From contig JACCTM010000094.1 in NCBI GenBank assembly GCA_013812385.1, positions 1-17,561 on the forward strand: a stretch of DNA of 17,561 nt. The letters are read 5' to 3'. A program made the translations under genes and the position numbers. Source of the DNA: Geodermatophilaceae bacterium (GTDB lineage Bacteria; Actinomycetota; Actinomycetes; Mycobacteriales; Geodermatophilaceae). Position 1 is the first letter of the stretch. Each line of letters opens with the position of its first letter. Shown here in pieces: positions 1-9,332 of this stretch. The notes beneath the pieces are model-generated. The model was not told the DNA's origin. It ran no database searches and saw nothing but the letters and a program-made list of their open reading frames with translations.

Positions 1-1618
1 CAGCGCGCCCAGCGCGATCGAGGTGCAAGCCGCACTCGAGGACGCCCAGCGCGAGCATGCGGCCGCCCAAGCTCGCAGCAGCCAGTTGCAGGGCGAATTG
101 GAGACAACCCGCCGACTCGCAGCGCAGCGTTCGGCCGCGGTGGAGAGCGCGCTGGCCGCACTGCACGAGTCGGATGCGGCGCATTCTGCGGTGGCGCAGC
201 GTTTGGGTGACCTGGGCGCCGCGGCTCGGTCGGCGGCCGCGGAGGCAACTCGGCTCGAGCAGTCGCGCGAGGCCGTGCAGCACGCTCGGGATGCGGATCT
301 GGAGGGCCTGGCCGCGCTCGAAGAACGCTGGCAAGCAGCCCAGATCGCACCGTCGGCCGACGAGCCGTCCACCATCGACCGCGACCAGTTGCAGCGAGCC
401 GTCGCCCGGGCGCGACAGGAGGAGATGGAACTACGGCTCGCCGTACGCACGACCGAGGAACGGGTACGCGCGCTGGGCAGCCGCGCGGAGTCGTTGCACC
501 GGGCCGCCGACCAGGAGCAGGCCAGCCGGATCCGCCAGGAGGCCGCCGTCGCAGCACGGCAGCGGGCGGCAGCCATCGCCGGACAGGTGCGCATCGCGGC
601 CGAGCAGACGATCGCGCACGTGAACGCCTCGTTGGAACGGGCTGGGACGCAGCGAGATGAGCTGTCCGCGCAGAAGTCCAGCCTGGAAGGCGAGCTGCTC
701 GGTGTCCGGGCCCGGGTGCGAGAGTTGAGCGCCGACCTCGACCGGCTCACCGACGAGGTGCACCGCGACGAGGTGGCCAGGGCCGAGCAGCGGTTGCGGA
801 TCGAGGCGCTGGAGGACCGGGCCGCCCAGGAGTACGGCGCAGATGTCGAGATCCTGATCCGCGAATACGCTCCCAGCGAACTCGTGCCGCCGTCCCTGGC
901 CGATCTGGCGGCTGCACAGACGCAGGGATTGGACCAGCCCGGCGCCACTCCCTACGACCGTCTGACCCAGGAGCGGCGGGCATCTCGTGCCGAGCGTGAC
1001 CTGGCGCTGCTGGGCAGAGTGAATCCGCTTGCCCTGGAAGAGTTCGCCGCCCTGGAGGAGCGCCACGCCTTTCTGGCCACCCAGCTCGAGGACCTGAAGA
1101 ACACCAAACGCGATCTGCTCTCGGTCATCCGTGAGGTCGACAGCCGGATCCTGGCCGTCTTCGCCGACGCGTTCGCCGATGTGGCCCGGGAGTTCGAGAA
1201 GGTATTCGCCACCCTGTTCCCCGGTGGCGAGGGACGGTTGATCCTGACGGCTCCGGATGATCTGCTGACCACCGGCGTCGAGGTCGAAGCCCGTCCTCCG
1301 GGGAAGAAGGTCAAGCGGCTCTCTCTGCTGTCCGGTGGTGAGCGTTCGCTGACCGCGGTGGCTTTGCTGGTGGCGATCTTCCGGGCCCGACCCTCGCCGT
1401 TCTACATCCTCGACGAGGTCGAGGCCGCCCTCGACGATGTCAACCTCGGCCGGCTGATCGGATTGATCGACGCCCTTCGCGATTCCAGCCAGTTGATCGT
1501 GATCACCCACCAGAAGAAGACGATGGAGATCGCCGACACCCTGTACGGCGTGAGCATGCGCGGGGATGGGATCACCACGGTGATCAGCCAGCGGATCCGG
1601 GAGCTGACCTCGGCATAG
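1..1618 (+). CDS. smc: Chromosome segregation ATPase SMC, C-terminal half (5' truncated by window edge)
   Basis: SMC forms a dimeric ring with ScpA/ScpB that organises and segregates the chromosome. About 538 residues are present. The frame is open from base 2, so the GTG at 23 is internal and the start lies outside the window. The first ~330 residues are long helical stretches rich in Ala, Glu, Arg and Gln, matching the returning coiled coil after the hinge. The C-terminal head follows: the ABC signature LSGGE in the LLSGGERSL stretch (about bases 1327-1353) and the Walker B/D-loop stretch FYILDEVEAALDD (about 1400-1440). A His switch lies in VITHQKK (about 1498-1518). By family length (~1,180 aa) roughly the last 45% is here. 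The stop is five bases from the convergent EEP gene, and I see no hairpin between them. Identification is firm from the head motifs plus ftsY nearby. Confidence 0.96.
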   Translation, partial: SAPSAIEVQAALEDAQREHAAAQARSSQLQGELETTRRLAAQRSAAVESALAALHESDAAHSAVAQRLGDLGAAARSAAAEATRLEQSREAVQHARDADLEGLAALEERWQAAQIAPSADEPSTIDRDQLQRAVARARQEEMELRLAVRTTEERVRALGSRAESLHRAADQEQASRIRQEAAVAARQRAAAIAGQVRIAAEQTIAHVNASLERAGTQRDELSAQKSSLEGELLGVRARVRELSADLDRLTDEVHRDEVARAEQRLRIEALEDRAAQEYGADVEILIREYAPSELVPPSLADLAAAQTQGLDQPGATPYDRLTQERRASRAERDLALLGRVNPLALEEFAALEERHAFLATQLEDLKNTKRDLLSVIREVDSRILAVFADAFADVAREFEKVFATLFPGGEGRLILTAPDDLLTTGVEVEARPPGKKVKRLSLLSGGERSLTAVALLVAIFRARPSPFYILDEVEAALDDVNLGRLIGLIDALRDSSQLIVITHQKKTMEIADTLYGVSMRGDGITTVISQRIRELTSA

Positions 1619-1623
1619 GCGGC

Positions 1624-2343
1624 TCAGATGAGCAGGTCGACGGTCAGCGGCAGGTGGTCGGATGCATCGCTTCGCATGACCTGCGAGGACGCGGCGATGA
1701 CTCCGGCCGAACACAGCACGTGGTCCAGCCGCCGGTTGGGTCGATGCGCCGGATGGGTGCGACCGTCGCCCCGACCGGACTCGGTCCACGCATCGCGGAG
1801 ATCCTCCAGTGCGGCCAGTTCCGGCGCGTCGTTGTCGGCGTTGAAATCACCGGCGATCACCGCCGTACCCATTCCCTCGGCGACCAACTCGCGCACCGCA
1901 GTTGCCTGAACCGCGCGATCCTGCGCGCTGTGCGGGCTGAGGTGGGTATTGATGACCCAGAGTGCGCCTGCGTCCAATTCGACGAGCACGCGTTGGGCGC
2001 TGCGCGGCTCCTCACCACGGCGGCTGGGCAGCGGGTGCAGGTCATGGGTGAGGATCGGCAGGCGGGACAAAATCGCATTTCCGTACTCCCGCAACGAACC
2101 GTCGCGAGCCGAGCGGGTCACGCTCGCCCCGAAGACCACCTGCATGTCCAGTGCGCGGGACAGTTCCAGGGCCTGGTCGAGGTTGTTGCTGCGTTCCCCG
2201 AAGTGCCGGTCGACCTCCTGCAGGCACACGATGTGCGCGGCCATCTGCCGGATCACCGACGCCGTACGGTCGAGGTCCACGTTGCGGTCCAAGCCTCGTC
2301 CGTGGGCGATATTGAACGCCGCCAACCGAATTCCGATGGTCAC
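1624..2343 (-). CDS. Endonuclease/exonuclease/phosphatase (EEP) family hydrolase
   Basis: This is a 239-residue metal-dependent phosphoesterase of the EEP (DNase I-like) fold. The motifs are in order: FN at residues 10-11, the metal-binding Glu in LQEVD (41-45), GNAILS (88-92), NTHLS (132-136), GDFNAD (165-170), LDHV (206-209) and the terminal SDHLP (228-232). All the usual catalytic positions are present, so it should be active. It has no signal peptide or membrane segment and is probably cytoplasmic. The substrate cannot be read from sequence: relatives cleave DNA, inositol phosphates, sphingomyelin or other phosphodiesters. The start is GTG at 2343, with no Shine-Dalgarno sequence but a TANNNT hexamer placed for leaderless transcription. 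It lies 41 bp downstream of the tauE-like gene on the same strand and may also be cotranscribed with it. It converges on smc. Confidence 0.85.
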   Translation of the reverse strand: MTIGIRLAAFNIAHGRGLDRNVDLDRTASVIRQMAAHIVCLQEVDRHFGERSNNLDQALELSRALDMQVVFGASVTRSARDGSLREYGNAILSRLPILTHDLHPLPSRRGEEPRSAQRVLVELDAGALWVINTHLSPHSAQDRAVQATAVRELVAEGMGTAVIAGDFNADNDAPELAALEDLRDAWTESGRGDGRTHPAHRPNRRLDHVLCSAGVIAASSQVMRSDASDHLPLTVDLLI

Positions 2344-2349
2344 CCGACA

Positions 2350-2355
2350 ACGGTA
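2350..2355 (-). promoter_or_regulatory. Possible leaderless-type -10 element for the EEP gene
   Basis: On the minus strand TACCGT occupies -12 to -7 relative to the GTG at 2343. This fits the TANNNT -10 hexamer common for leaderless actinobacterial transcripts, and no ribosome site precedes the start. I see no convincing -35. A single six-base match is weak evidence on its own. Confidence 0.3.
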
Positions 2356-2384
2356 GTGCGAGTCCTCGACTGCCCCGCCTCGGC

Positions 2385-3161
2385 TCAGGAGGTCAGGATC
2401 CGCCAGATCGCGATCACGCCGACGACGACGATCAGGCCCCGTAGCACGACCGACGGCAACCGGCGGCCGACGCCGGCACCCAGAAAGCCACCGAGCAGCG
2501 AACCGCCGGCGATCAGACCGACCACCGCCCAGTCGATCCGGCCGAAGGCCAGGAGCGCAAAGGTCACGGCGGCCACCGAGTTGACCACGAGGGACAGCAC
2601 ATTCTTGAGCGCATTGAGTCGTTGCAGCGGCTCGGGCAGCAGGATGCCGAGCAGACCGATTAGCAAAACCCCTTGTGCCGCACCGAAATAGCCGCCATAC
2701 ACTCCTGCGCCGTACGTGCTGGCCGCCACCAGGACGCCGTGTCCCCGGCCGGGCTCTGACCCGCCGTCGCGTTCTCGACGCGCCTGGAGCTTGCGTTGCA
2801 TCCAGGGCTGAATGACGACCAGCACCAGGGAGATTCCCAACAGAACCGGCACGATCGTGGTGAACGCCTCATCCGGGAGCACGAGCAGCAGCACCGCTCC
2901 GGTGATCGAACCGAGCAGCGACATCGGGCCGAGCCGCAAGATCCGCCCACGCTGCCCGCGCAGTTCCTCCCGGTAACCGAAGCTTCCGGATACTCCGCCC
3001 GGCACCAGGCCGATGTTGTTCGAGATGTTCGCCGTCACCGGTGCATAGCCGAAGGCGAGCAGGGTGGGAAAAGTGATCAGGGTTCCCGACCCGACGAGGG
3101 TGTTGATCGTCCCGGCGGCCATCCCGGCGGCGAAGATCGCCAGCGCCTCGATCCATTCCAC
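2385..3161 (-). CDS. TauE/SafE family membrane permease
   Basis: This integral membrane protein of about 258 residues belongs to the TauE/SafE family (PF01925 type), putative exporters or importers of sulfonates, sulfite, sulfoacetate or other anions. The first helix carries the typical glycine-rich stretch AGTINTLVGSGTLITFP. The repeat's second half carries GAGVYGGYFGAAQGVLLIGLLG, which echoes it, as expected for the internal duplication. About eight hydrophobic segments are visible. The start is uncertain: I chose the GTG at 3161 (VEWIEALAIF), where family similarity begins. An in-frame ATG at 3206 would add 15 non-hydrophobic residues. Sequence further upstream in this frame is antisense to ftsY. 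It is divergent from ftsY, with 79 bp between starts, and probably leads a two-gene unit with the EEP enzyme. The substrate is unknown. Confidence 0.85.
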   Translation of the reverse strand: MEWIEALAIFAAGMAAGTINTLVGSGTLITFPTLLAFGYAPVTANISNNIGLVPGGVSGSFGYREELRGQRGRILRLGPMSLLGSITGAVLLLVLPDEAFTTIVPVLLGISLVLVVIQPWMQRKLQARRERDGGSEPGRGHGVLVAASTYGAGVYGGYFGAAQGVLLIGLLGILLPEPLQRLNALKNVLSLVVNSVAAVTFALLAFGRIDWAVVGLIAGGSLLGGFLGAGVGRRLPSVVLRGLIVVVGVIAIWRILTS

Positions 3162-3240
3162 GGGCTGCGACGCTACCCAGGGTGTTGACCTCGGGATGCA
3201 GGGCATGCGAGCGACTGGCCGGTTTTGACACACTCGGTGC

Positions 3241-4395
3241 GTGGACATCGTCGTCATCGGGATCGTCATGCTCGTTCTGCTCGTCGTGACACTCGCGGGC
3301 TTCCTGGTCAGCCGTGGTCGACAGACCACCCGCCTCGCCGACCCCCCGGCCCCACGCAGCACCCCGGCAGGAACGGGCACGACCACCCTCGAGCGCCCGC
3401 CCACCCGGCCGGACAGCGATTCGATCGACATCGCGCCGACGCCGAGCACAGTCGCCGTCCCCGTCGAGATGCCCGAACCGTCGGCCAGCCGGATGTTTCG
3501 ATTGCGGTCTCGGCTGGCCCGCTCGCAGTCCTCGCTGGGCCGGGGCCTGCTGTCCGTGCTGTCCCAGCAACGGCTCACCGAGGACGACTGGGAAGAGATC
3601 GAAGCCACCCTGCTCGGCGCGGATGTCGGCGTGGCCGCGACCACCGAGATCGTGGATCGGTTGCGTACTCAGACCAGGGTCATCGGTGCTGCCTCGGCCG
3701 ACGAGCTGCGCGAGTTGCTCACAGTCGAACTGGTCAGCGCGCTTGATCCCGATGCCGATCGAGAGTTGCGGCTGACATCGCTGGATAGACAGCCGGCCGT
3801 GATCCTGGTTGTCGGGGTCAATGGATCCGGCAAGACGACGACCTGCGGGAAGCTCGCTCGGGTCTTGGTTGCCGACGGCCGCAGCGTGCTCCTGGGCGCG
3901 GCCGACACGTTTCGCGCCGCCGCGACCGAGCAGCTGACCACCTGGGGCCAGCGCGTCGGCGTACGTACCGTTCGCGGTCCCGAGGGCGGCGATCCCGCCT
4001 CGGTCGCCTTCGATGCAGTCAGGCAGGGTGCCGAGGCCGGAGTCGACGTGGTCGTCGTGGACACCGCCGGACGGTTGCACACCAAGGCGGGGCTGATGGA
4101 CGAACTCCGCAAGGTCAAGCGGGTGCTGGAAAAGCGCGGCCCGGTGGCCGAGACCCTGCTCGTGCTGGATGCCACTACGGGTCAGAACGGCGTGGTGCAG
4201 GCCCGGGTCTTCACCGAGATGGTGGAGATCTCGGGCATCGTCCTGACCAAGTTGGACGGCACGGCGAAGGGCGGAATCGTGATCGCCGTCCAGCGCGAAC
4301 TCGGTATACCGGTCAAGCTGATCGGACTGGGGGAAGGTCCCGACGACCTGGCGCCATTCGATCCGGTGACCTTCACCGACGCTCTGCTTTCCTGA
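3241..4395 (+). CDS. ftsY: Signal recognition particle receptor FtsY
   Basis: FtsY is the SRP-GTPase receptor that docks Ffh-ribosome complexes at the membrane. The protein has 384 residues. An N-terminal transmembrane helix (about residues 3-24) is followed by a Pro/Thr-rich linker (about 28-82) in place of the acidic A domain of enterobacteria. The N domain spans about 85-180. The G domain carries the P-loop GVNGSGKTT (192-200), DTFRAAA (222-228), DTAGRL (274-279) and TKLDG (336-340). The start is GTG at 3241. The preceding bases show no strong ribosome site, so a slightly different start is possible. The partner gene ffh is in the same window at 12138. The smc-ftsY-(amt-glnB-glnD)-ffh neighbourhood is the usual actinobacterial one, here loosened by insertions. 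All key residues are intact. Confidence 0.97.
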   Translation: MDIVVIGIVMLVLLVVTLAGFLVSRGRQTTRLADPPAPRSTPAGTGTTTLERPPTRPDSDSIDIAPTPSTVAVPVEMPEPSASRMFRLRSRLARSQSSLGRGLLSVLSQQRLTEDDWEEIEATLLGADVGVAATTEIVDRLRTQTRVIGAASADELRELLTVELVSALDPDADRELRLTSLDRQPAVILVVGVNGSGKTTTCGKLARVLVADGRSVLLGAADTFRAAATEQLTTWGQRVGVRTVRGPEGGDPASVAFDAVRQGAEAGVDVVVVDTAGRLHTKAGLMDELRKVKRVLEKRGPVAETLLVLDATTGQNGVVQARVFTEMVEISGIVLTKLDGTAKGGIVIAVQRELGIPVKLIGLGEGPDDLAPFDPVTFTDALLS

Positions 4396-4406
4396 CTCCC
4401 CCCGGC

Positions 4407-4436
4407 AGATTCGATCCGATCGGATCTGATCTGAGC
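4407..4436. repeat. Near-perfect 30-bp palindrome after ftsY
   Basis: Two 15-base arms meet without a loop. The central 14 bases (4413-4426, GATCCGATCGGATC) are perfectly self-complementary, and AGAT/ATCT flanks extend the symmetry, with two mismatched pairs between. It starts 12 bases after the ftsY stop. A loopless palindrome could act as a terminator-like cruciform or as a protein-binding operator for the downstream small gene. There is no T-run. Confidence 0.55.
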
Positions 4437-4487
4437 CCGGCGTGAGCAACTGACAACCTTGCGGTGCTCCCGTCCCGTCTTAGGGGC

Positions 4488-5025
4488 ATGGGAACCAACG
4501 ACAGCACGGTGCGGGCGTTGCTGACTGTGGGGATGGTCGCAGTGATGGCGATACTCACGTGGACGTTGGCTCCGTTGCGATCTGCGGCCACGCCGTATTT
4601 TTCGGCTCCGAACGCGAACCCGACACCCTCACTGCAGCAGGAGCCCGGCCGACCTACCAGTGGCCTCCTTACCGACCCCCTGTCTGCCGCAGGAACGGCT
4701 GCGGCTCAAGGTGTCGTGGCTTTCCGTTGCGATGTTCAAGAACCCAAGGGCAGCGATGACCCCGCGGCGATTGACTCCAGACCGGAGTTGGTGGTCCTCG
4801 CCCCGGCTGAGCTCGGCGGCAGCTACGCGGTATCGGGGCCGATCACCTTGGAGCTCAACGAGGATGGGGTCGGTGTGGTCGACTTCCCGGAAGGGGGCTC
4901 AAAGCGCGGTCGTCCATGCAGCAGATGACACCGTTCCAAGAGAGTTGCCTATCTTCACCAGCTAGCTCCGGGTCATGTTCATGTGCGCGCCAACGTCACG
5001 CACTACAGCAACGGCGCGCCCACGA
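4488..5025 (+). pseudogene. Hypothetical membrane-anchored or secreted protein, apparently frameshifted
   Basis: I do not recognise this gene. From the ATG at 4488 the frame gives a hydrophobic segment (VRALLTVGMVAVMAILTWTL), a Pro/Thr-rich stretch, then an ordered domain including RPELVVLAPAELGGSYAVSG and ITLELNEDGVGVVDFPEGG. It stops at 4926-4928. Around the five-G run at 4893-4897 the protein-like reading moves to the next frame (AQSAVVHAADDTVPR, about 4895-4940). It then returns to the first frame (VAYLHQLAPGHVHV, then RANVTHYSNGAPTISS) up to about 5025, where the convergent phosphatase gene begins. This looks like one gene with two compensating indels. The C-terminus is unclear, because no stop occurs in that frame before the antisense of the phosphatase gene. 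If the frameshifts are sequencing errors the gene is intact. If they are real, only residues 1 to about 135 are correctly made. The function is unknown. Confidence 0.42.
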
Positions 5026-6687
<1,662 letters not shown>

Positions 6688-6697
6688 CCAGCTATGC

Positions 6698-7477
6698 CTA
6701 CTGCATTGCGGCCTTCGCTGCCAGCGGATCGAAGCCGAAGGGCAACTCGAGGCGGTGCCGGGACAGGGTGTCCGAGTCAGTCAAGAGGTCCCGCGTGGCC
6801 CGATCAGCCACGATCGTCCCTTCGTCGAGGATGACCGAGCGCGTGCACAGCTGTGCGGCATAGGGCAGGTCATGGGTGACCATCAGCAAGGTGATCGGCA
6901 GGCCGGTCAGGATCTCGGCCAGCTCTCGTCGGCTGGCTGGATCGAGGTTGGAGGACGGCTCGTCCAGGACCAGGATCTCCGGCTCCATCGACAGCACCGT
7001 GGCAACGGCGACTCGGCGGCGCTGACCGAAGGACAGGTGGTGTGGTGGCCGATCGGCGAACTCGGCCATCCCAACCGCGTCTAGGGCGGCCTCGACGCGT
7101 GCGGTGAGATCCGGGCCGCGCAAGCCCAGGTTCGCCGGCCCGAAGGCGACGTCCTCGCGCACCGTGGGCATGAACAACTGGTCGTCAGGATCCTGGAAGA
7201 CGATCCCGACCCGGCGCCGGATCTCGGTCAGGTGTCTCTTGGCGACCTCGAGCCCACCGACTCGCACGGTTCCCGCGCCAGCTGTGAGGATGCCGTTCAG
7301 GTGCAGAACCAGGGTGGTCTTCCCGGCACCATTGGGTCCCAACAGCGCCACCCGCTCACCTCGCTCGATGCGCAGATCGACACCGAACAGCGCCTGGTGT
7401 CCATCGGGGTAGGCGTAGGCCACACCGACCATCGCCAGACTCGGCGCCGTCTCGGGGTCCGTCGGGGAGTCGGTCAT
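6698..7477 (-). CDS. cbiO: ECF-type nickel/cobalt transporter ATPase CbiO/NikO
   Basis: This is the ATP-binding subunit of a group-I ECF metal importer, of 259 residues. It has Walker A GPNGAGKTT (47-55), the Q-loop in VFQDPDDQ (93-100), signature LSFGQRRR (148-155), Walker B LVLDEPSSNLD (169-179) and a switch His in MVTHD (about 199). LSFGQ replaces LSGGQ, a variant I recall as common in this subfamily. The start is ATG at 7477, whose ATGA overlaps the cbiQ stop. A longer frame reaches 7543 but would run 66 bases into cbiQ and adds non-family residues. The ATG overlap implies translational coupling. It is the last transporter gene in the operon. All ATPase motifs are present. Confidence 0.93.
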   Translation of the reverse strand: MTDSPTDPETAPSLAMVGVAYAYPDGHQALFGVDLRIERGERVALLGPNGAGKTTLVLHLNGILTAGAGTVRVGGLEVAKRHLTEIRRRVGIVFQDPDDQLFMPTVREDVAFGPANLGLRGPDLTARVEAALDAVGMAEFADRPPHHLSFGQRRRVAVATVLSMEPEILVLDEPSSNLDPASRRELAEILTGLPITLLMVTHDLPYAAQLCTRSVILDEGTIVADRATRDLLTDSDTLSRHRLELPFGFDPLAAKAAMQ

Positions 7478-8238
7478 GAGAGCACCCAACTGCCCAGCAG
7501 CACGGCCAACGCGGCGGCTGGGACCGCGAGGGCTCGGACCCACACCGAGGCCGCAACCCGAGGCTGCTCCATCACGGGCAGCCGTCCGGTGTATCCCCTG
7601 GACAGCATGGCTAGGTGCACTCGTTCCCCGCGCTCGTAGGAGCGGATGAACAGGGCGCCGGCCGCGTGCCCGAGCACCCGCAGGTGCCCGAGATGGCGAG
7701 CGGTGAACGCGCGGGATTCACGCGCGATGCGCATCCGTTTTAGTTCGCCTCCGACGACATCGAGGTAGCGCAACATGAAGGTCAGTATCTGCACCAGGAT
7801 CTGGGGCAATCGCAACCGTTCCAACCCGCGAACCATCTCCCGCGGCGAGGTGGTCGAGGCGAAAACGATGGAGGCGATCACCGACAGGGTGGCCTTCATC
7901 AGCAGAGCGATGCCCGCGACCAGCCCGGTTTCGGACACCGAGATCCCGCCGATCTCGATCCGGGGGCCGGTGGCCACGAACGGCAGGAGCAGCGCGAAGA
8001 TCACGAACGGGAGTTCCACCACCAGTCGCGGCACGATGAAACCGATCCGCAATCGGGCTGCCCCCGCCACAGCGGCCAGGATCACGAGATAGGCCGCGAA
8101 GGCGGGATACCAGGTCCCGGGCGTCGCGACGACCACAAGCACGAAGGAGACGACGGCCACCAGCTTCACGTGCGCCGGCACATCGTGGACCGGTGTTCGC
8201 CGTTCGCGGTAGACCGGATGCGCGTGTCCTGCCCCCAC
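7474..8238 (-). CDS. cbiQ: ECF transporter transmembrane subunit CbiQ/NikQ (EcfT-like)
   Basis: This 254-residue membrane protein couples the ATPase CbiO to the metal-binding CbiM. Hydrophobic segments lie at about residues 25-60, 68-88, 100-125 and at the C-terminus. The cytoplasmic coupling region holds the EcfT-type Ala-Arg-x motifs: SRAFT (about residues 176-180, just after RIARE) and SRGYTG (about 214-219). The start is GTG at 8238, preceded by AGAAGG at a sensible distance. It lies 24 bp downstream of cbiN and overlaps cbiO by four bases. The C-terminus has one further hydrophobic helix ending LLGSWVLS. Assignment to nickel or cobalt rests on cbiM and the upstream operator, not on this protein. 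Confidence 0.92.
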   Translation of the reverse strand: MGAGHAHPVYRERRTPVHDVPAHVKLVAVVSFVLVVVATPGTWYPAFAAYLVILAAVAGAARLRIGFIVPRLVVELPFVIFALLLPFVATGPRIEIGGISVSETGLVAGIALLMKATLSVIASIVFASTTSPREMVRGLERLRLPQILVQILTFMLRYLDVVGGELKRMRIARESRAFTARHLGHLRVLGHAAGALFIRSYERGERVHLAMLSRGYTGRLPVMEQPRVAASVWVRALAVPAAALAVLLGSWVLS

Positions 8239-8262
8239 GATGCCTTCTGTCGACCCAGCCGT

Positions 8263-8610
8263 TCAGGCGCCGGTGGAGCTGCTGGAACTGGATGTGCCGG
8301 GCTCGGCATTCTCGCTCGGCCCGCGACCCTTGAGGAACGTCGTCAGCAGGGTGGCCAAGATGAGCACCACCAGGACCCCGATGATTCCGGACAGGCCCAC
8401 CGAGAGCCATTCGTTGTTCACACCGGACACGCCATAGTCGGCCAACGATGAGCCAGCAGCCGCCGAATCCTGAGCGGAGTCAAGGAAGCCGACGTCCTGC
8501 GCGGCGGATTCCATGCCGTCAGGTGAGGAGCTGGCGAAGTAGCTGGCCACCCCTGCGATGAGCAGGGCAACGCCCAGTCCGATCAGGAGAAACAACCGGT
8601 TGCGAGACAT
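8263..8610 (-). CDS. cbiN: PDGLE-domain / CbiN-like small membrane subunit
   Basis: This 115-residue protein has two transmembrane helices: RLFLLIGLGVALLIAGVASYF near residues 5-25, and WLSVGLSGIIGVLVVLILA near 68-86. An extracytoplasmic loop between them carries SSPDGMESAAQDVGF, the hallmark of the PDGLE domain. The tail is Ser-rich. CbiN and PDGLE partners contact CbiM and are needed for metal loading in CbiMNQO/NikMNQO transporters. In many genomes this domain is fused to CbiM, while here it is a separate gene. Its ATG (8608-8610) overlaps the cbiM stop by one base, giving tight coupling. Confidence 0.88.
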   Translation of the reverse strand: MSRNRLFLLIGLGVALLIAGVASYFASSSPDGMESAAQDVGFLDSAQDSAAAGSSLADYGVSGVNNEWLSVGLSGIIGVLVVLILATLLTTFLKGRGPSENAEPGTSSSSSSTGA

Positions 8611-9320
8611 CAGACCGCCGCCTTTGTCGATGACGACGATGCCGTCGACGATGTGCGCAGGGTCAGCTGCGGGGTGAGATGGCGGGCGCCGTACACGAGA
8701 TCCGGACGTGCCGTCAGCACGGCGCCGATGACCACGACGGTGATCAGTGCCTCACCGATTCCGATGAGGACATGTACGCCGAGCATCGTCGCAAACAGCG
8801 CGCCGAGGTCGATGTCCACTGCGCCGCCCACGAGGTAGAGACCGCTGAAGACCAGTGCAGCCAGCGGAACACTGAGGAAGGCGGAGATCCCCCCGGAGGT
8901 GAGCAGGCCGACCCGGTTCTTGGGTAACGCCATGACCAGCCCGCGAAAAAGCGCCCAGCCACCGAAGGTGGTGACCAGCGAGATCAAGATGATGTTGGTA
9001 CCGAGCGCGGTCAGGCCTCCATCGGCGAACAGCAGGCCCTGCACGATCAGCACAACGGTCACGCACAAGGCCCCGGTATAGGGGCCAACGAGTATCGCGG
9101 CGAGGACACCGCCCATCAGATGACCCGAGGTCCCCGCTCCGACCGGAAAGTTCATCATCTGCACCGCGAAGATGAAGGCGGCCACCAAGCCGGCCATCGG
9201 AGCGGTCTTCTCGTCCAGCTCCTTGCGGGCGCCTCGGATGGCCAGCGCTACCGCACCAGCCGCCACCGCCCCGGTCGCAATGGAGACGGGCGCGTTGAGA
9301 AAGCCGTCGGGTACATGCAT
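8610..9320 (-). CDS. cbiM: ECF transporter metal-binding membrane subunit CbiM/NikM
   Basis: This is the substrate-specific component of a nickel/cobalt ECF importer, of 236 residues. The N-terminus MHVPDGFL is diagnostic: in NikM structures the metal is held by the amino group and amide of Met1, His2 and a later His. That later His is present at residue 67 in GTSGHLMGG (63-71). This fixes the start at the ATG at 9320, because Met1 itself is a ligand. About seven hydrophobic segments follow, and the tail is Ser/Thr-rich. It is the first gene of the cbiM-N-Q-O operon. No ribosome site precedes it, but a -10-like hexamer is placed for leaderless transcription and a Nur-box-like operator adjoins it. 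No cobalamin riboswitch or B12 gene is near. I therefore favour nickel over cobalt. Confidence 0.94.
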   Translation of the reverse strand: MHVPDGFLNAPVSIATGAVAAGAVALAIRGARKELDEKTAPMAGLVAAFIFAVQMMNFPVGAGTSGHLMGGVLAAILVGPYTGALCVTVVLIVQGLLFADGGLTALGTNIILISLVTTFGGWALFRGLVMALPKNRVGLLTSGGISAFLSVPLAALVFSGLYLVGGAVDIDLGALFATMLGVHVLIGIGEALITVVVIGAVLTARPDLVYGARHLTPQLTLRTSSTASSSSTKAAV

Positions 9321-9326
9321 GTCGCG

Positions 9327-9332
9327 AGACTA
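9327..9332 (-). promoter_or_regulatory. Leaderless-type -10 element for the cbiMNQO operon
   Basis: On the minus strand TAGTCT lies at -12 to -7 from the A of the cbiM start codon, fitting TANNNT at the spacing seen for leaderless actinobacterial mRNAs. No Shine-Dalgarno sequence is present, and the start codon is fixed by protein chemistry. Transcription would begin at or near the ATG. Confidence 0.5.

Noticed and set aside
431..1789. 452-codon open frame on the minus strand
   Set aside because: It is antisense to the smc coiled coil and head, has low-complexity Gly/Arg/Gln composition and no motifs; a high-GC shadow.
3185..3231. TTGACC and TTGACA hexamers upstream of ftsY as -35 elements
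   Set aside because: No matching -10 occurs at 16-19 bases from either, and TTGACA is too close to the start codon.
3162..3644. N-terminal extension of the tauE-like frame to 3644
   Set aside because: It would overlap ftsY on the opposite strand, and the residues are Ser/Arg-rich shadow sequence.
2869..4449. 526-codon minus-strand open frame across ftsY
   Set aside because: It covers ftsY and part of the tauE-like gene in the wrong frame and shows no domain signature.
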